In this document: positions 1 through 22,538 of the stretch, piece by piece
How the letters are laid out: every line of letters starts with the position of its first letter
How positions within the stretch are numbered: position 1 is the first letter of the stretch
Source: Burkholderia gladioli
Lineage (GTDB): Bacteria > Pseudomonadota > Gammaproteobacteria > Burkholderiales > Burkholderiaceae
Direction: 5' to 3'
Assembly (NCBI RefSeq): GCF_000959725.1
Contig: NZ_CP009323.1
Coordinates: forward strand, 3,844,001 to 3,908,000
DNA length: 64,000 bases
Translations under genes and position numbers: made by a program
Notes under the pieces: model-generated
What the model saw: only the letters and a program-made list of their open reading frames with translations
Told to the model about the DNA's origin: nothing
The model's database searches: none

Positions 1-9083
<9,083 letters not shown>

Positions 9084-9086
9084 GAC

Positions 9087-12000
9087 ATGGAAACGATTGA
9101 GATTCTGGCCGGCCTGCGCGAGCTCGGCATCCGCCTCGCGGCCGCCGACGGGGAGCTGGTGCTGAGCGGCCGGACCGAGCGGCTCACGCCCGCCTTCGTG
9201 GCCGAGATCCGTGCGAAGAAGGCCCTGCTGCTCGACCTGCTGCGGCGCGACGCGCCCGGCGCCAGCGACGCCAACGCGATCCGGCCGCGCGGCGCGGCCG
9301 AGCGCGAGGGCCCCCAGGCCCTGTCGTTCGCGCAGCAGCGACTGTGGTTCCTCGACCAGCTCCAGCACGACAGCGCCACCTACCTGCTGGCCGACGCGGT
9401 GCGCCTGAGCGGCCGGCTCGATCGCGACGCGCTGCGGCGCACCCTCGACGAGGTGGTGCGCCGCCACGAGGCGCTGCGCACCGTGTTCGACAACCTCGAC
9501 GGCAAGCCGGCCCAGCGCGTGCTGCCCGAACTCTCGCTGGCGCTGCCGCTGGTGGACCTGGGCGAGCTGCCGCCGGCCGAGCGCGAGGCGCGCGTGCGGC
9601 AGATGATCGAGGACGAGGCCGCGCGCCCCTTCGACCTGACCAGCGGCCCGCTGATCCGCGCCACCCTGCTGCGCCTGGCCGAGCAGGAGCACGTGCTGCT
9701 GTTCACGCTGCACCACATCGTCTCGGACGGCTGGTCGTTCGGCGTGCTGATCCGCGAGGTCGGGCTGCTCTACGCCGCCTTCCTGGAAGGCCGCCCCTCG
9801 CCGCTGCCGCCGCTGGCGATCCAGTACGCCGACTTCGCGCACTGGCAGCGCCGGTGGCTCGACGGCGGCGCGCTGCAGCGGCAGATCGGCTATTGGCGCG
9901 AGCAACTGGCCGGCTCGCCGCCGCTGCTGGCGCTGCCCACCGACTTCCCGCGCCCGCCGGTGCCGCGCCACCAGGGCGCGGCGCACGGCTTCGCGCTGCC
10001 GCCCGCGCTGCGCGCCAGCCTGCATGCGCTGAGCCAGCACCTGGGCGCCACCCTCTTCATGACCCTGGAGGCCGCCTACGCGGTGCTGCTGGCGCGCCAT
10101 ACCGGGCAGGACGACCTCTGCATCGGCACGCCGGTGGCCAACCGCACGCGCCCCGAGCTGGAGCCGCTGATCGGCTGCTTCGTGAACACCCTGGTGATGC
10201 GCACCCGCGTCGATCCGGCCGAGCGCTTCCTGGACCTGCTCGCGCGCGTGCGCGCCACCGCGCTGGACGCCTTCGCCAACCAGGACGTGCCCTTCGAAAC
10301 CCTGGTGGAGACCCTGCAGCCCGAGCGCCACGCGAACCACGCGCCGCTCGCGCAGACCATGCTGGTGCTGCAGAACCTGCCCAACGAGGACCTGCGCCTG
10401 CCGGGCCTGGAGCTGCAGCCGATGGCGGCGCGCCGCACGGTGGCGCGCTTCGATCTCACGCTCAAGCTGACCGACACGGGCGAGCGCCTGGTCGGCGAAT
10501 TCGAATACGACCTCGACCTGTTCGCCGCGGCCACCGTCGAGCGGCTGGCCGCGCGCTTCACGCGCCTGCTGGAGGCGATCGCCGCCGATCCCGCCACGCG
10601 CGTGGGCGAACTGCCGCTGCTCGACGAGGCGGCCCGTCACCAGGTGCTGGTCGAGTGGAACGACACCGACGCGCCGCCGCCGGCCTGGCGCACCGTGCAG
10701 GAAGCCTTCGCGCGGCAGGCGGCGCGGCAGCCCGCGCAGCCCGCCGTGATCTTCGACGACGGCAAGGGCGACGGCGAGCAGGTGCTCGACTACGCCGAGC
10801 TGAACCGCCGCGCCAACCGGCTCGCCCATGCGCTGATCCGCGCCGGCGCGGGGCCGGACCTGCGCGTCGGGCTGCTGGCCGAGCGCTCGCCCTCGATGCT
10901 GGTGGGCCTGCTCGGCATCCTCAAGGCGGGCGCGGCCTACCTGCCGCTCGATCCCGCCTTCCCGCCGGCGCGCCTCGCGCAGATGCTGGCCGACAGCGGC
11001 CCGGCCCTGCTGGTCGCGCCGGCCGCGCTGCGCGAGCGCCTGCCCGCGCCCGCCCTCGCGCTACCGCTGTTCGACCCGGAGCACCCCGAGGCGGGCGGGC
11101 CCCGCGACGGCGACGATCTCGACCCGCCCGCGCGCGTGGGCGACGACCATCTCGCCTACCTGATCTACACCTCGGGCTCGACCGGCACGCCCAAGGGCGT
11201 GGCCGTCACGCACGGCAACCTGGCCGCCTCCTGCGCGGCGCGCCTGGCGCGCTACGCGCCCTTCGCGCGCCACCTGCTGACGCTGTCGATCTCGTTCGAC
11301 AGCTCGCTGGCCGGCATCCTCGGCACCCTGCTCTCGGGCGGCACCCTGGTGGTGCCGCCCGAGGCACGGGCGCGCGACGTCGACGCGATCGCCGCGCTGC
11401 TCGCGCGCCACCGCGTCGACACGCTGATCTGCACCGCCTCGCTCTACACCGACCTGCTGCGCCTGCTCGACCACGAGGCGATGCGCGGGCTGCGCCAGAT
11501 CATCGTCGGCGGCGAGCCCTGCCCGCCCTCGGCGGTGCGGCTGACCCAGTTGCACGCGCCGGCCGCCAAGCTCTACAACGAATACGGGCCGACCGAGGCC
11601 ACCATCTGGGCGACCGTCCACGAACTGCGCGGCGAGGCCGGCGCGGTGCCGATCGGCCGCCCGATCGACAACGTGCGCGTCTACCTGCTCGACGAGGCGC
11701 TGCGCCCGGTGCCGCCGGGCGTGGCCGGCGAGCTGTACCTGGGCGGCGCCGGCATCGCGCGCGGCTACCTGGGCCGCCCCGGTCTCACCGCCGAGCGCTT
11801 CCTGCCCGATCCGTTCGGGCCGCGCCCGGGCGCGCGGCTCTATCGCAGCGGCGACCTGGCTCGCTACCGCCACGACGGCACGCTCGACTACCTGGGCCGC
11901 GCCGACGGCCAGCTCAAGCTGCGCGGCGTGCGCATCGAACCGGGCGAGATCGAGGCCGCGCTGCTGCGCCTCGAGGGCGTGGGCCAGGCCGCCGTGGTGG

Positions 12001-15000
12001 TGCGCGGCGCGCAGTCGGATCAGCAAGGCAACAACAGCGGTGCCTACCTGGCGGCCTACGTGGCGCCGACCGCGGCGTTCGCCGGGCGGCTCGACGCCGA
12101 GGCGCTGCGCGCCGCGCTGCTGCGCGCGCTGCCGGCCTACCTGGTGCCGGCCCGCGTGATCCTGCTCGAGCGGCTGCCGCTCGGCGCCAACGGCAAGCTC
12201 GAGCGCCGCGCGCTGCCCGAGGACGAGATGGCCGGCGCCGAGGCCGCGCGCGTGGCGCCGCGCACCGCCACCGAATCGGCGCTGGCGGGCCTGTGGCGCG
12301 AGGTGCTCGGCACCGACGCGTTCGGCATCGACGACAACTTCTTCGCGCTCGGCGGCCACTCGCTGCTGGCCACCCAGTTGATGTCTCGCGTGCGCGCCCG
12401 CTTCGGCGTCGAGCTGCCGCTGCGCGAGCTGTTCGAGGCGCCGACCATCGCCGGCTTCGCGCCGCGCATCGTCGGCGCGCATGCGGCCAACGCGGCCCAG
12501 GGCGCCGAGCACGCCGAGCACGATTTCGCGATCCCGCCGGCACCGCGCGACGCGGCCCTGCCGCTGTCCTTCGCGCAGCAGCGGCTGTGGTTCATCGACC
12601 AGTTCGAGCCCGAGCACGCGTTCTACAACATCCCGAGCGCGCTGCGCCTGAGCGGCGTGCTCGATCTGGAGGCGCTGCGCGGCGCGATAGACGCGATCGT
12701 GGAACGCCACGAGGTGCTGCGCACGCGCTTCGAGACCGTCGAGGGCGCGCCCTGCCAGCGCATCGACGCGCATCGCGCGCTGGACCTGCCCGTCATCGAC
12801 CTGGCCGCGCTGCCGGCCGCCGAACGCGAGGCGCGCGCGCTGGCGGTGGTGGCCGCCGACGCCGGCGCGCCCTTCGACCTGGCGCGCGGCCCGCTGCTGC
12901 GCATCACGCTGCTGCGCCTGGCCGAGCGCGAGCACGTGCTGGCCTTCACGCTGCACCACATCGTCGCCGACGGCTGGTCGCTGGGCGTGTTCGTGCGCGA
13001 GCTGAGCGCGCTGTACGGTGCGAGGCTGCGCCGCGAGCCCTCGCCACTGGCCGCGCTGCCGGTGCAGTACGCCGATTTCGCGCGCTGGCAGCGCGACTGG
13101 CTGAGCGGCGAGCGCCTGGCCAAGCAGACCGCCTACTGGACCCGCCAGCTGGCCGGCGCGCCGCCGCTGCTGCCGCTGCCCACCGACCGGCCGCGCCCGG
13201 CGCTGCAGCGCCATCACGGCGCGAGCGTCGATTTCACGGTCTCGGCCCACGTGGCGAGCCGGCTGCGCGCGATCGGCAATGCCGCGGGCGCCACCCTGTT
13301 CATGACGCTGACGGCCGCCTTCAAGCTGCTGCTGGCGCGCCATAGCGGCCAGGCCGACCTCTGCGTGGGCACGCCGATCGCCAACCGCCGCCACGCGCAT
13401 ACCGAGAACCTGATCGGCTTCTTCGTCAACACGCTGGTGCTGCGCAACCGCATCGAGGGCAATCCGCGCTTCGTCGACTGGCTCGCCCAGGTGCGCGACA
13501 CCACGCTGGACGCCTACACGCACCAGGACCTGCCCTTCGAGAGCCTGGTGGAGATCCTCAAGCCGGAGCGCCAGACCAGCTATGCGCCGCTGGTGCAGGT
13601 GCTGATCGTGCTGCAGAACGCGCCGATCGGCGATCTCTACCTGCCGGGCCTGGAGGCGCGCCCGCTCGACGGCGGCAACCCGATCGCGAAGTTCGACCTG
13701 TCGCTGTACTTCAGCGAGGACAGCGGCACGCTCACCGGCCTGCTCGAGTACAACACCGACCTGTTCGACGCGGCGACCATCGAGCGCATGGCCGAGCATC
13801 TGCGCCAACTGCTGGGCGCGATCGCCGCCGACCCGCAAGGCGCGGTGGACGACCTGCCGATGCTCGGCGAGGCCGAGCGCCGCGCCATCCTGGAGGACTT
13901 CAACGCCACCGACGCGCCCGCCGGCGACGGCGCGCCGCTGCTGCACGCGGCCTTCGAGGCGCAGGCGCGGCGCACGCCCGAGGCGCTCGCGCTGGCCTGC
14001 GGCGAGACACGGCTGCCCTATGGCGAGCTCAACGCGCGCGCCAACCGGCTCGCGCACTGGCTGCGCGCGCGCCAGGTCGGCCCCGACACGCTGGTGGGCC
14101 TCTGCACGCGGCGCTCGGCCGATACCCTGGTGGGGCTGCTGGCGATCCTCAAGGCGGGCGGCACCTACCTGCCGCTCGACCCGGCCTATCCGCAGGAGCG
14201 CCTGGCGCTGATGCTGGCCGACGCTCAGCCGGCGTTGCTGCTGACCCAGCAGGCGCTGGCCGCCAACCCGGCCTTCCAGGGCATCCCGAGCTTCCTGCTC
14301 GACGCCGAGCAGGACCAGTTGGCAGCCTTCGGCACCCACGATCCGCATCCGCTCGCGCAGGGCGAGCACCTCTCGCACGTGATCTACACCTCGGGCTCGA
14401 CCGGCCGCCCCAAGGGCACCGCGATCCGCCATTCGAGCAGCGCCGCCTTCGTGGCCTGGGCGCTGCGCGCCTTCGAGCCCGCCGAGCTGGAACGCGTGCT
14501 GGCCTCCACCTCGGTGTGCTTCGACCTGTCGATCTTCGAGATCTTCGCGCCGCTGTCCTGCGGCGGCTCGGTCTGGCTGGTCGAGGACATCCTCGCGCTG
14601 GCCGCCGAGCCGGCCCGCTACCCGGTCACGCTGATCAACACGGTGCCCTCGGCGATCGCCGAGCTGGACCGCCAGGACGCGATCCCCGCCAGCGTGAAGG
14701 TGATCAACCTGGCCGGCGAGGCGCTGCAGAACCCGCTGGTGCAGGCGCTGTACCGCCGCGCGCATGTCGAGCGCGTGCTGAACCTGTACGGCCCGACCGA
14801 GGACACCACCTACTCCACCTACACGCCGATGCGCCGCGACGCGCAGGGCCTCTGCCCGATCGGCAAGCCGATCGACAACACCCGCGCCTACCTGCTCGAC
14901 GCGCGCGGCGAGCCGGTGCCGCGCGGCGTGGCGGGCGAGCTCTACCTGGGCGGCGCGGGCCTCGCGCGCGGCTACCTGAAGCGCCCTCGCGAGACCGCCG

Positions 15001-18000
15001 AGCGCTTCGTGCCGAACCCGTTCTCGCGCGAGCCCGGCGCGCGCCTGTATCGCACCGGCGACCTGGCGCGCCACCTGCCCGACGGCAGCCTGGAATACCT
15101 CGGGCGGCTCGACACGCAGATCAAGCTGCGCGGATTCCGCATCGAGCTGGGCGAGATCGAGGCCGCGCTGGCCTCGCTGCCGGCGGTGCGCGACGCCGCC
15201 GTGCTGGCCCGCGAAGACCGCCCCGGCGACCGCCGGCTGGTGGCCTACCTGGTGCCGCACCACGAGGCGCGCGACGACAACGCGGCCCACCTCGACCTGC
15301 AGATCGGCCAGTGGAGCGAGATCTTCGACGAGCTCTACGCCGACGGCGAGCCGCGCGCGGCCGAGGACGACACCTTCAACATCGTCGGCTGGACCGACAG
15401 CTACCGCAACGCGCCGATCCCGGCCGCCGAGATGCGCGAATGGGTGGACGCCACCACCGAGCGGATCCTCGCGCTGCGGCCCGAGCGCGTGCTGGAGCTG
15501 GGCGTGGGCACCGGCCTGCTGCTGCATCGCGTCGCGCCGCATTGCGCGGTGTATGCCGGCACCGACTTCTCCGCCACCGTGATCGAGCAGTTGCGCGCCA
15601 GCGTCGCGCGTCATGCCTATCCCGGCTGCCGGATCGCGCTCGAGACGCGCCCGGCCAACGCGCTCGACGGGCTCGATGCGCTCGATGCACTGAACGGGGC
15701 GCGCTTCGACACCGTGGTGGTCAACTCGGTGGCGCAGTATTTCCCGAACGCGGCCTATCTGCGCGAGGTGATCCGCGGCGTGCTCGAGCTCACCGCCGGG
15801 CCCGCCACGCTGTTCATCGGCGACGTGCGCCATCACGGCCTGCTGGAGGCCTTCCACGCCTCGATCGAGCTGTTCCACGCGGTGCCGACCCTGCCGCAGG
15901 CGCAGCTGGCCGCGGCCGTCGCGCAGAACGTCAAGAGCGAGAACGAGTTGCTGGTCGATCCGGCCTGGTTCTACCTGCTGCAGAAGCACGAGCCGCGAAT
16001 CCGCTCGGTACGCGCGCTGCCCAAGCTCGGCGCGCCCAACGAGCTGAACCGTTTCCGCTACGACGTGATCCTCACGCTCGATGCAGCCGATGCGGCTGAT
16101 GCGGCCGATCGTGCCGACGCGCCTGCCTGGCAGGCCTGGGACACGCTGGCCGGCGATCGCGCCGAGGGCACCGCCGATGCCGACTTCATGCTGGCCGCGC
16201 TGGACGCGCGCCTGGCGGCGCTGGCCGCCTCGGGCGGCGAGAGCGACCAGGGCGCGGCCCTGGCGCTGCGCGACATCCCCGACGCGACCATCGAATACGA
16301 ATGCGAGGTCGCCCGCGCCTTGCGCGAGGCGCCGGCCGGCGCCACCGTGCAGCAGCTCGCCGAGCGGCACGCGGCCCGGCCGCGACGCGGCATCGCGCGC
16401 ACCGAGCTGCTGGCGCTGGCCCGGCGGCACGGCCTGCAGGTCGCCTTCGCGGCCGGCAGCGGTGGCGCCGGCTGCTTCCACGCCTGGTTGTCGCGCCGGC
16501 CGCTGGACGCCGCGCGCGAGCCGGACTGGCGCGCGCTCTACCTGAACCCGCGCGAGGCGCTCGATCCGCTGGCGCTGGCCAACCAGCCTGCCGCCGCGCA
16601 GCGCCAGGTGGCGATCCGCAACGAGGTGCGCCACAGCCTGCAGCGCATGCTGCCCGAGTACATGGTGCCGGCGCACTTCGTGATGCTCGAGCGCATGCCG
16701 CTCAACGCCAACGGCAAGACCGACCGCCGCGCGCTGCCCGCGCCGGACTGGGCGCGCGATCCCGATCACCGGGTGGCGCCGCGCACGCCGACCGAGCAGG
16801 TGCTGGCGCAGATCTGGAGCGACGTGCTGCAGGTCGAGCGGCCCGGCATCCATGGCAACTTCTTCGAGCTGGGCGGCCACTCGCTGCTGGCCACCCGCAT
16901 CGTGTCGCGGATCCGCGAGACCTTCGGCCTGGAGCTGTCGCTGCGCGCGCTGTTCGAGGCGCCCACCGTGGCCGAGCTGGCGCAGCGCGTGGAAGGCGCG
17001 CGCTACGACCGCAGCGGCACCGTGGTGCCGCTGATCCGCGCGCTCGAACGCGGCACGCACGCGCCGCTGTCCTTCGCCCAGCAGCGGCTGTGGGTGCTCA
17101 ACCAGTTCGATGCCGCCAGCGGCTTCTACAACATGCCGGCCGCGCTGCGCCTCAGCGGCCGGCTCGACATCCCGGTGCTGCGCCGCACGATCGAGGAGGT
17201 GGTGCGCCGCCACGAGATCCTGCGCACCCGGTTCACGGTCGAGGACGGCGTGCCGATGCAGGTGGTCGAGCCGCCGCGGCCGCTGGAGATCCCGGTGCTC
17301 GACCTGTCGACCCAGCCGCCCGAGCAGCGCGAGGACAGCGCGCGCCGGCTGGCCGACGAGGAAGCGCGGCGCCCGTTCGACCTGTCGGCCGCCGCGCCGA
17401 TCCGCGTCAGCCTGCTGCGCCTGGCCGAGGACGAGTTCGTGATCCTCTTCACGCTGCACCACATCGCCTCGGACGGCTGGTCCACCGGCGTGCTGGTGGG
17501 CGAGATCGCCGCGATCTACGGCGCCTTCGTGCAGGACCAGCCCTCGCCGCTGCCGGAGCTGGCCATCCAATATGCCGACTTCGCGCTCTGGCAGCGCCAG
17601 TGGCTCGACGGCGAGATCCTCGATCGCCAGGTCGACTACTGGCTCGACCAGCTCGATCCGCCGCCCTCGCTGCTGGGGCTGCCGACCGACTTCCCGCGCC
17701 CGCCGGTGCAGCGCTACCGCGGCAGCCTGGTCAACTTCGAGGTGGCGCCGGCCACCCTGGCGGGGCTGCACGCGCTGGGTCGCCGCCACCAGACCACGCT
17801 GTTCATGACCGTCACGGCGGCCTTCCAGATCCTGCTGGCGCGCTACTCGGGGCAGGCCGACATCTGCATCGGCACCGGCATCGCCAATCGCAACCGCGTC
17901 GAGATCGAGCCGCTGATCGGCTTCTTCGTCAACACCCTGGTGCTGCGCAGCCGGGTGGACGAGGCCGAGCCGTTCGGCGCGCTGCTGGAGCGGGTGCGCA

Positions 18001-21000
18001 CCACCACCCTGAACGCCTACGCGCACCAGGACATCCCGTTCGAGCGGCTGGTGGAGCTGGTGCGCCCGGAGCGTCACCTGAGCCACGCGCCGCTGGTGCA
18101 GGCCACCCTGACGCTGCAGAACACGCCGCAAAGCGAACTCGCGCTGCCCGAGGTCAAGCTGCAGTATTTCTCGGCGGAGCAGGCCACCTCGAAGTTCGAC
18201 CTGTCGATGCACGTGGCCGAGGACGGCGAGCAGCTGGCCGGCATGATCGAGTACAACACCGACCTGTTCGCGCACGCCACCATCGAGCGCATGGCGCGCC
18301 ACTTCGTGCGCCTGCTCGACGCGATCGCGGCCAACCCCGAGGCGCGCATCGCCGCGCTCGACATGCAGGATGCGGACGAGCTCGACACGCGGCTCAAGGG
18401 CTGGAACGACACCGCGCGAGCACGCCGCGAGCCGCGCCTGATCCACCAGCGCGTCGCGCAACAGGCCGCGCGCCTGCCCGACCACCCGGCCGTGCAGTTC
18501 GGCGAGGCCGTGCTCGGCTATGGCGAACTGGATGCGCGCGCCAACCGCCTGGCGCATCTGCTGCGCCGGCGCGGCGTGGGCGCCGAGACCCTGGTAGGCC
18601 TGTGCCTGCCGCGCTCGCCGGAGCTGATCGTGGCGATGCTCGGCATCCTCAAGGCCGGCGCCGCCTACGTGCCGCTCGACCCGGACTACCCGGCCGAGCG
18701 CCTGGCCTGGATCCTGGAGGATTCGCGCTGCCCGCTGGTGCTCACGCGCGGCGCGCTGGTCGACCGCCTGCCGCCCGCCAACCTCACGCTGTGCCTGGAC
18801 GAACTGGCCGCGCAGCTCGCGGCGCAGCCGGCCGAGGAGCCGGCCGACAGCGCGGCGCCGGGCAACCTCGCCTACGTGATCTACACCTCGGGCTCGACCG
18901 GGCGCCCCAAGGGCGTGCTGCTGCACCACGACGGCCTCTGCAACCTGGTCGACGCGCAGGCCGAGGCCTTCGCGCTCACGCCCGAGCGCCGCGTGCTGCA
19001 GTTCGCCTCCTTCAACTTCGACGCCTCGACCTGGGAGATCTTCATGGCGCTGTCGGCCGGCGCCACGCTGTGCATGGCGCCGCGCGAAGCCCTGCTGCCG
19101 GGGCGCGATCTCGAAACCACCCTGCGGGCGCTCGAGATCGACACCGCCACGCTGCCGCCGGTGGCGCTCGCCACGCTCGATGCGGCCGCGCTGCCGAAGC
19201 TGGCCACCATCGTGGTGGCCGGCGAAGCCTGCCCGGCCGCGCTGGTGCGCGCCTGGGCGACGCAACGGGATTTCTTCAACGCCTACGGGCCGACCGAAAC
19301 CACCGTATGCGCGACGATGTTCCGCTGCGAGCCGGCCGGCGAGGACGCGCTCGACGCGGCGCCGCCGATCGGCCGGCCGCTGCCCAACACGCGCGTCTAC
19401 GTGCTCGACGCGCGGCTGAACCCGGTGCCGCTCGGCGCGATCGGCGAGCTTTACGTGGCGGGCGCGGGTCTCGCGCGCGGCTACCTGAACCGCCCGGACC
19501 TGAGCGCCGCGGGCTTCCTGCCCGATCCGTTCGCCGCCGAGCCCGGCACGCGCATGTATCGCACCGGCGACCTGGTGCGCCAGTTGCCCGACGGCAAGCT
19601 GCAATACGCGGGCCGCGCCGACCAGCAGGTCAAGCTGCGTGGCTACCGGATCGAGACCGGCGAGATCGAGACGGCGATCCGGGCCCTGCCCGAGGTGGCC
19701 GACGCACATGTGACGGTGCGCGAGGATGAACCCGGCGAGCCCTACCTGGCCGCCTACCTGGTGCCGGTCGCGAGCGCGGCGGGCAGCGCCGGGGACCGCT
19801 GGGAACATACCTTCGAGGACATCTACGGCGGCGACCCAAGCCCCGTGGACGAGCGCTTCGACATCGTCGGCTGGAACAGCACTTTCGACAACCGGCCGCT
19901 GCCGGCCGACGAGATGCGCGAATGGGTGGACCTGACGGTGGCGCGCATCCTCGCGCTCGCGCCGCGCCGCGTGCTGGAAATCGGCTGCGGCACCGGCCTG
20001 CTGCTGCATCGCGTCGCGCCGCATTGCGAGGCCTATATCGGCACCGACCTGTCGGCCAACGCGATCGGCAAGCTGCGGCGCAGCCTGCGGGCGCATCCGC
20101 CGGCAGGCTGCGAGGTACGCGTGATGCAGGCGCCGGCCGATCGCCTGCCCGAATTCGACGGCGAGCGCTTCGACACCGTCGTGATCAACTCGGTGGCGCA
20201 GTACTTCCCCGACGCGGCCTACCTGGAGGCGGTGATCGAGCAGGCGCTGGGCCTGCTCGCGCCGGGCGGCCGCCTGTTCCTGGGCGACCTGCGCCATGCC
20301 GGGCTGATGGAAAGCTTCCACACCGCGCTGCGCCTGTTTCAGGTCGGGCCGGCCACGCCGCTGGCCCAGGTGCGCGAGGCGAGCGCCGAAAGCCAGCGCC
20401 GCGAGACCGAGCTGCTGGTCGATCCGGCCTGGCTGCACGGGCTGGCGGCGCGCCATGCGCGGCTCGCGCGCGTCGAGCTGCAGATCAAGTACGGCGATGC
20501 GCTCAACGAACTGACGCGCTACCGCTACGACGCGGTGTTGAGCCTGGCCGAAAGCGCCGAAAATGCCGATGCGAACGGCGCGACGAACGCGACGAATGCG
20601 ACGAATGTGACGAATGCGCCGGCACTCGCCCCGCACTGGCTGCGCTGGGAATTCGGCCTCGACGGCATCGGCAGCCTCACCATGCTCGACATGCTGCTGG
20701 CCCCGCGCGACCAGGCGCTGGTGGCGATCCGCGATGTGCCCGACGCGCGTCTCGAACGCGACGTGCTGGCCATGCAGCGGCTGCGCGACGCCTCGGCCGG
20801 CGAGACCGCGGCCGAGCTGCAGCGCGAACTCGATGCGCCGCGCGCCGCCTTCGAGGCGCCGGCCGTCGATCATCGCGCGCTGCGCGAGCTGGCGGCCCGC
20901 CACGGCTATCGGCTGCAACTGAGCCCGGCGGCCGGCGACAGCGGCGGTTTCCACGCGGTGTTCTCGCTCGATTCGGATGCGGGTGCCGACGCGGTGGCAA

Positions 21001-22538
21001 GCGCGCCCCGCATCGACTGGCGCGACTGCTACGCCGAGCTGCCCGACACGCCGCTGGTCAACACGCCCTATGTCCAGCAGGCGGCGGCGAACCTGCACGA
21101 GAACGCGATCGCGGCGTTGCGCGAGCGGCTGCCCGAATACATGGTCCCGGCGCACTTCGTCACGCTCGATCGCCTGCCGCTGAACGCCAACGGCAAGGTC
21201 GATCGCGCCGCGCTGCCGCAGCCGCTGCGCGTCGCGGCCACCGCCGCGGCGAGCCGCGACGGCGAGCCCAGCGGCCCGCGCAACGACGCCGAGCGCATGC
21301 TGCACGCGCTGTGGACCGAGGTGCTGGGCATCGAGCGGCTCGACATCCACGACAACTTCTTCGCGCTCGGCGGCCATTCGCTGACGGCCGTGAAGCTGAT
21401 GGCGCGCATCGCCGAGCGCTTCCAGCTCGACCTGCCGCTCTCGCAGCTGTTCCTCACGCCGAGCGTGGCCTCGCTGGGCGAGGAAATGGCGCGGCGCAGT
21501 CCCAAGCGCCGCCTGCTGGTGCCGATCCGCGCGAAGGGCGAGCGCGCGCCGCTGTTCTTCATCCACCCGAGCGGCGGCGAGGTGTTCAGCTACCTGAAGC
21601 TGGCCGAGCTGATCGACCCGGCCTGGCCGATCCACGGCATCCAGTCGCCGCGCTCGGCCGGCATCACGATCGAGCCCGACACGCTCGACGCGGTCTGCCA
21701 GGCCTATCTGGCCGAAATCCGCTCGGTGCAGCCGCGCGGGCCCTACCGGCTGCTGGGCCACTCGCTGGGCGGCATGCTGTCGTTCCACATGGCCCAGTTG
21801 CTGGAGCGCGAGGGCGAGACGGTGGAGTGGATCGTGATGCTCGACTCGACCCTGGTGCAGCACGAAGGCAGCGTGGAGGACGTGTTCTCGCTGCGCAATA
21901 TCGTGTCGAGCCTGCTCGACGAGCAGGACGAGGACTTCGCGGCCCGCTACGGCGCCGAGACGCTCGGCGCGCTGCACGGCGTGCGCGCGGCGGTGGCCGG
22001 ACTGGGGCTCGACGCGTTCTGCGAGCAGTTGCAGGCGGCCGGCAACAGGCGCGGCGAGCGCGGTGAGCACGACGCAGCGAGCGAGGCGGCGGCGCGCGAG
22101 GCGGACGCGGCGCTGTCCTTCGACCCGGAGCTGGTGCAGCGGCTGCTGAAGTTCCAGCGCGACCGCAGCGTGGCGGGCCGCTACAGCGACCAGTTCCGCC
22201 CCACGCCGCTGCGCGCACCGGTGCATGCGTTCTGGGCCGAGTACACGCTGGCCGGGGGCGTCGATCCGCGCGTCTGGCTGCCCCTGACCGGGCAGCCGCA
22301 AGCCTGCGCCGTGCTGCGCCTGCCCGGCGAGCACAACGAGTTCGTGACCGGCGAGAACGCGGCGCCGATCGCCGCCGCGATCGAAGCGCTGCTGGCCGGC
22401 CAGCCGGCCGAGGCGGTGGTCGCGGCGGCCGGCGCAGGTGCCGCGCTCGCCGCGCCCGCCTCGCCCGCCGAAAACGCGGCGCCCGACGGCGCCGCCGCCG
22501 CCGAATCGTCCCACCTGAGCCACGGAGCCACGCGATGA
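9087..22538 (+). CDS. Terminal NRPS: docking-C-A-T-C-A(nMT)-T-C-A(nMT)-T-TE
   Basis: 4,483 residues; adds three residues and releases the product. Residues 1-55 (starting [14 protein letters not shown]) resemble the TubC N-terminal docking domain. Then C1 72-500 (HH 209-210), A1 530-1040, T1 (Ser1092), C2 1150-1590 (HH 1290-1291), A2 1620-2550 with an N-methyltransferase inserted between A8 and A9 (about 2070-2490, SAM motif VLELGVGTG at 2135), T2 (Ser2599), C3 2650-3090 (HH 2791-2792), A3 3120-4050 with a second nMT (about 3570-3990, VLEIGCGTG at 3629), T3 (Ser4098), and a type I thioesterase 4150-4440 (GHSLGG, Ser4226; probable His4416). Codes read by eye: A1 DSAIIGEIWK (not recognised), A2 DLFNNALTYK (Ala in the microcystin McyA system), A3 DAWTVAAVCK (Phe). 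The end of the chain is therefore probably unknown - N-Me-Ala - N-Me-Phe. The start overlaps nothing; the stop overlaps the ABC exporter start by 4 bases (ATGA). The last ~40 residues are an Ala/Pro-rich tail with no visible function. Confidence 0.96.
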   Translation: METIEILAGLRELGIRLAAADGELVLSGRTERLTPAFVAEIRAKKALLLDLLRRDAPGASDANAIRPRGAAEREGPQALSFAQQRLWFLDQLQHDSATYLLADAVRLSGRLDRDALRRTLDEVVRRHEALRTVFDNLDGKPAQRVLPELSLALPLVDLGELPPAEREARVRQMIEDEAARPFDLTSGPLIRATLLRLAEQEHVLLFTLHHIVSDGWSFGVLIREVGLLYAAFLEGRPSPLPPLAIQYADFAHWQRRWLDGGALQRQIGYWREQLAGSPPLLALPTDFPRPPVPRHQGAAHGFALPPALRASLHALSQHLGATLFMTLEAAYAVLLARHTGQDDLCIGTPVANRTRPELEPLIGCFVNTLVMRTRVDPAERFLDLLARVRATALDAFANQDVPFETLVETLQPERHANHAPLAQTMLVLQNLPNEDLRLPGLELQPMAARRTVARFDLTLKLTDTGERLVGEFEYDLDLFAAATVERLAARFTRLLEAIAADPATRVGELPLLDEAARHQVLVEWNDTDAPPPAWRTVQEAFARQAARQPAQPAVIFDDGKGDGEQVLDYAELNRRANRLAHALIRAGAGPDLRVGLLAERSPSMLVGLLGILKAGAAYLPLDPAFPPARLAQMLADSGPALLVAPAALRERLPAPALALPLFDPEHPEAGGPRDGDDLDPPARVGDDHLAYLIYTSGSTGTPKGVAVTHGNLAASCAARLARYAPFARHLLTLSISFDSSLAGILGTLLSGGTLVVPPEARARDVDAIAALLARHRVDTLICTASLYTDLLRLLDHEAMRGLRQIIVGGEPCPPSAVRLTQLHAPAAKLYNEYGPTEATIWATVHELRGEAGAVPIGRPIDNVRVYLLDEALRPVPPGVAGELYLGGAGIARGYLGRPGLTAERFLPDPFGPRPGARLYRSGDLARYRHDGTLDYLGRADGQLKLRGVRIEPGEIEAALLRLEGVGQAAVVVRGAQSDQQGNNSGAYLAAYVAPTAAFAGRLDAEALRAALLRALPAYLVPARVILLERLPLGANGKLERRALPEDEMAGAEAARVAPRTATESALAGLWREVLGTDAFGIDDNFFALGGHSLLATQLMSRVRARFGVELPLRELFEAPTIAGFAPRIVGAHAANAAQGAEHAEHDFAIPPAPRDAALPLSFAQQRLWFIDQFEPEHAFYNIPSALRLSGVLDLEALRGAIDAIVERHEVLRTRFETVEGAPCQRIDAHRALDLPVIDLAALPAAEREARALAVVAADAGAPFDLARGPLLRITLLRLAEREHVLAFTLHHIVADGWSLGVFVRELSALYGARLRREPSPLAALPVQYADFARWQRDWLSGERLAKQTAYWTRQLAGAPPLLPLPTDRPRPALQRHHGASVDFTVSAHVASRLRAIGNAAGATLFMTLTAAFKLLLARHSGQADLCVGTPIANRRHAHTENLIGFFVNTLVLRNRIEGNPRFVDWLAQVRDTTLDAYTHQDLPFESLVEILKPERQTSYAPLVQVLIVLQNAPIGDLYLPGLEARPLDGGNPIAKFDLSLYFSEDSGTLTGLLEYNTDLFDAATIERMAEHLRQLLGAIAADPQGAVDDLPMLGEAERRAILEDFNATDAPAGDGAPLLHAAFEAQARRTPEALALACGETRLPYGELNARANRLAHWLRARQVGPDTLVGLCTRRSADTLVGLLAILKAGGTYLPLDPAYPQERLALMLADAQPALLLTQQALAANPAFQGIPSFLLDAEQDQLAAFGTHDPHPLAQGEHLSHVIYTSGSTGRPKGTAIRHSSSAAFVAWALRAFEPAELERVLASTSVCFDLSIFEIFAPLSCGGSVWLVEDILALAAEPARYPVTLINTVPSAIAELDRQDAIPASVKVINLAGEALQNPLVQALYRRAHVERVLNLYGPTEDTTYSTYTPMRRDAQGLCPIGKPIDNTRAYLLDARGEPVPRGVAGELYLGGAGLARGYLKRPRETAERFVPNPFSREPGARLYRTGDLARHLPDGSLEYLGRLDTQIKLRGFRIELGEIEAALASLPAVRDAAVLAREDRPGDRRLVAYLVPHHEARDDNAAHLDLQIGQWSEIFDELYADGEPRAAEDDTFNIVGWTDSYRNAPIPAAEMREWVDATTERILALRPERVLELGVGTGLLLHRVAPHCAVYAGTDFSATVIEQLRASVARHAYPGCRIALETRPANALDGLDALDALNGARFDTVVVNSVAQYFPNAAYLREVIRGVLELTAGPATLFIGDVRHHGLLEAFHASIELFHAVPTLPQAQLAAAVAQNVKSENELLVDPAWFYLLQKHEPRIRSVRALPKLGAPNELNRFRYDVILTLDAADAADAADRADAPAWQAWDTLAGDRAEGTADADFMLAALDARLAALAASGGESDQGAALALRDIPDATIEYECEVARALREAPAGATVQQLAERHAARPRRGIARTELLALARRHGLQVAFAAGSGGAGCFHAWLSRRPLDAAREPDWRALYLNPREALDPLALANQPAAAQRQVAIRNEVRHSLQRMLPEYMVPAHFVMLERMPLNANGKTDRRALPAPDWARDPDHRVAPRTPTEQVLAQIWSDVLQVERPGIHGNFFELGGHSLLATRIVSRIRETFGLELSLRALFEAPTVAELAQRVEGARYDRSGTVVPLIRALERGTHAPLSFAQQRLWVLNQFDAASGFYNMPAALRLSGRLDIPVLRRTIEEVVRRHEILRTRFTVEDGVPMQVVEPPRPLEIPVLDLSTQPPEQREDSARRLADEEARRPFDLSAAAPIRVSLLRLAEDEFVILFTLHHIASDGWSTGVLVGEIAAIYGAFVQDQPSPLPELAIQYADFALWQRQWLDGEILDRQVDYWLDQLDPPPSLLGLPTDFPRPPVQRYRGSLVNFEVAPATLAGLHALGRRHQTTLFMTVTAAFQILLARYSGQADICIGTGIANRNRVEIEPLIGFFVNTLVLRSRVDEAEPFGALLERVRTTTLNAYAHQDIPFERLVELVRPERHLSHAPLVQATLTLQNTPQSELALPEVKLQYFSAEQATSKFDLSMHVAEDGEQLAGMIEYNTDLFAHATIERMARHFVRLLDAIAANPEARIAALDMQDADELDTRLKGWNDTARARREPRLIHQRVAQQAARLPDHPAVQFGEAVLGYGELDARANRLAHLLRRRGVGAETLVGLCLPRSPELIVAMLGILKAGAAYVPLDPDYPAERLAWILEDSRCPLVLTRGALVDRLPPANLTLCLDELAAQLAAQPAEEPADSAAPGNLAYVIYTSGSTGRPKGVLLHHDGLCNLVDAQAEAFALTPERRVLQFASFNFDASTWEIFMALSAGATLCMAPREALLPGRDLETTLRALEIDTATLPPVALATLDAAALPKLATIVVAGEACPAALVRAWATQRDFFNAYGPTETTVCATMFRCEPAGEDALDAAPPIGRPLPNTRVYVLDARLNPVPLGAIGELYVAGAGLARGYLNRPDLSAAGFLPDPFAAEPGTRMYRTGDLVRQLPDGKLQYAGRADQQVKLRGYRIETGEIETAIRALPEVADAHVTVREDEPGEPYLAAYLVPVASAAGSAGDRWEHTFEDIYGGDPSPVDERFDIVGWNSTFDNRPLPADEMREWVDLTVARILALAPRRVLEIGCGTGLLLHRVAPHCEAYIGTDLSANAIGKLRRSLRAHPPAGCEVRVMQAPADRLPEFDGERFDTVVINSVAQYFPDAAYLEAVIEQALGLLAPGGRLFLGDLRHAGLMESFHTALRLFQVGPATPLAQVREASAESQRRETELLVDPAWLHGLAARHARLARVELQIKYGDALNELTRYRYDAVLSLAESAENADANGATNATNATNVTNAPALAPHWLRWEFGLDGIGSLTMLDMLLAPRDQALVAIRDVPDARLERDVLAMQRLRDASAGETAAELQRELDAPRAAFEAPAVDHRALRELAARHGYRLQLSPAAGDSGGFHAVFSLDSDAGADAVASAPRIDWRDCYAELPDTPLVNTPYVQQAAANLHENAIAALRERLPEYMVPAHFVTLDRLPLNANGKVDRAALPQPLRVAATAAASRDGEPSGPRNDAERMLHALWTEVLGIERLDIHDNFFALGGHSLTAVKLMARIAERFQLDLPLSQLFLTPSVASLGEEMARRSPKRRLLVPIRAKGERAPLFFIHPSGGEVFSYLKLAELIDPAWPIHGIQSPRSAGITIEPDTLDAVCQAYLAEIRSVQPRGPYRLLGHSLGGMLSFHMAQLLEREGETVEWIVMLDSTLVQHEGSVEDVFSLRNIVSSLLDEQDEDFAARYGAETLGALHGVRAAVAGLGLDAFCEQLQAAGNRRGERGEHDAASEAAAREADAALSFDPELVQRLLKFQRDRSVAGRYSDQFRPTPLRAPVHAFWAEYTLAGGVDPRVWLPLTGQPQACAVLRLPGEHNEFVTGENAAPIAAAIEALLAGQPAEAVVAAAGAGAALAAPASPAENAAPDGAAAAESSHLSHGATR
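16078..16113 (+). repeat. Degenerate 9-base tandem repeat in first nMT domain
   Basis: Copies of gatgcggcc / gatgcggct type encode [13 protein letters not shown] in the loop between the SAM-binding core and the C-terminal part of the first N-methyltransferase insertion. It probably forms a flexible linker. Confidence 0.65.
20576..20620 (+). repeat. 9-base tandem repeat in second nMT domain
   Basis: Four near-identical units of the type gcgacgaat encode [16 protein letters not shown] at the same structural place as the Ala/Asp repeat of the first nMT domain, but with an unrelated unit. It is in frame and likely length-variable. Confidence 0.75.

Noticed and set aside
20576..20620. Possible CRISPR-like or satellite array
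   Set aside because: Only four 9-base units, in frame inside a gene, with no spacers.
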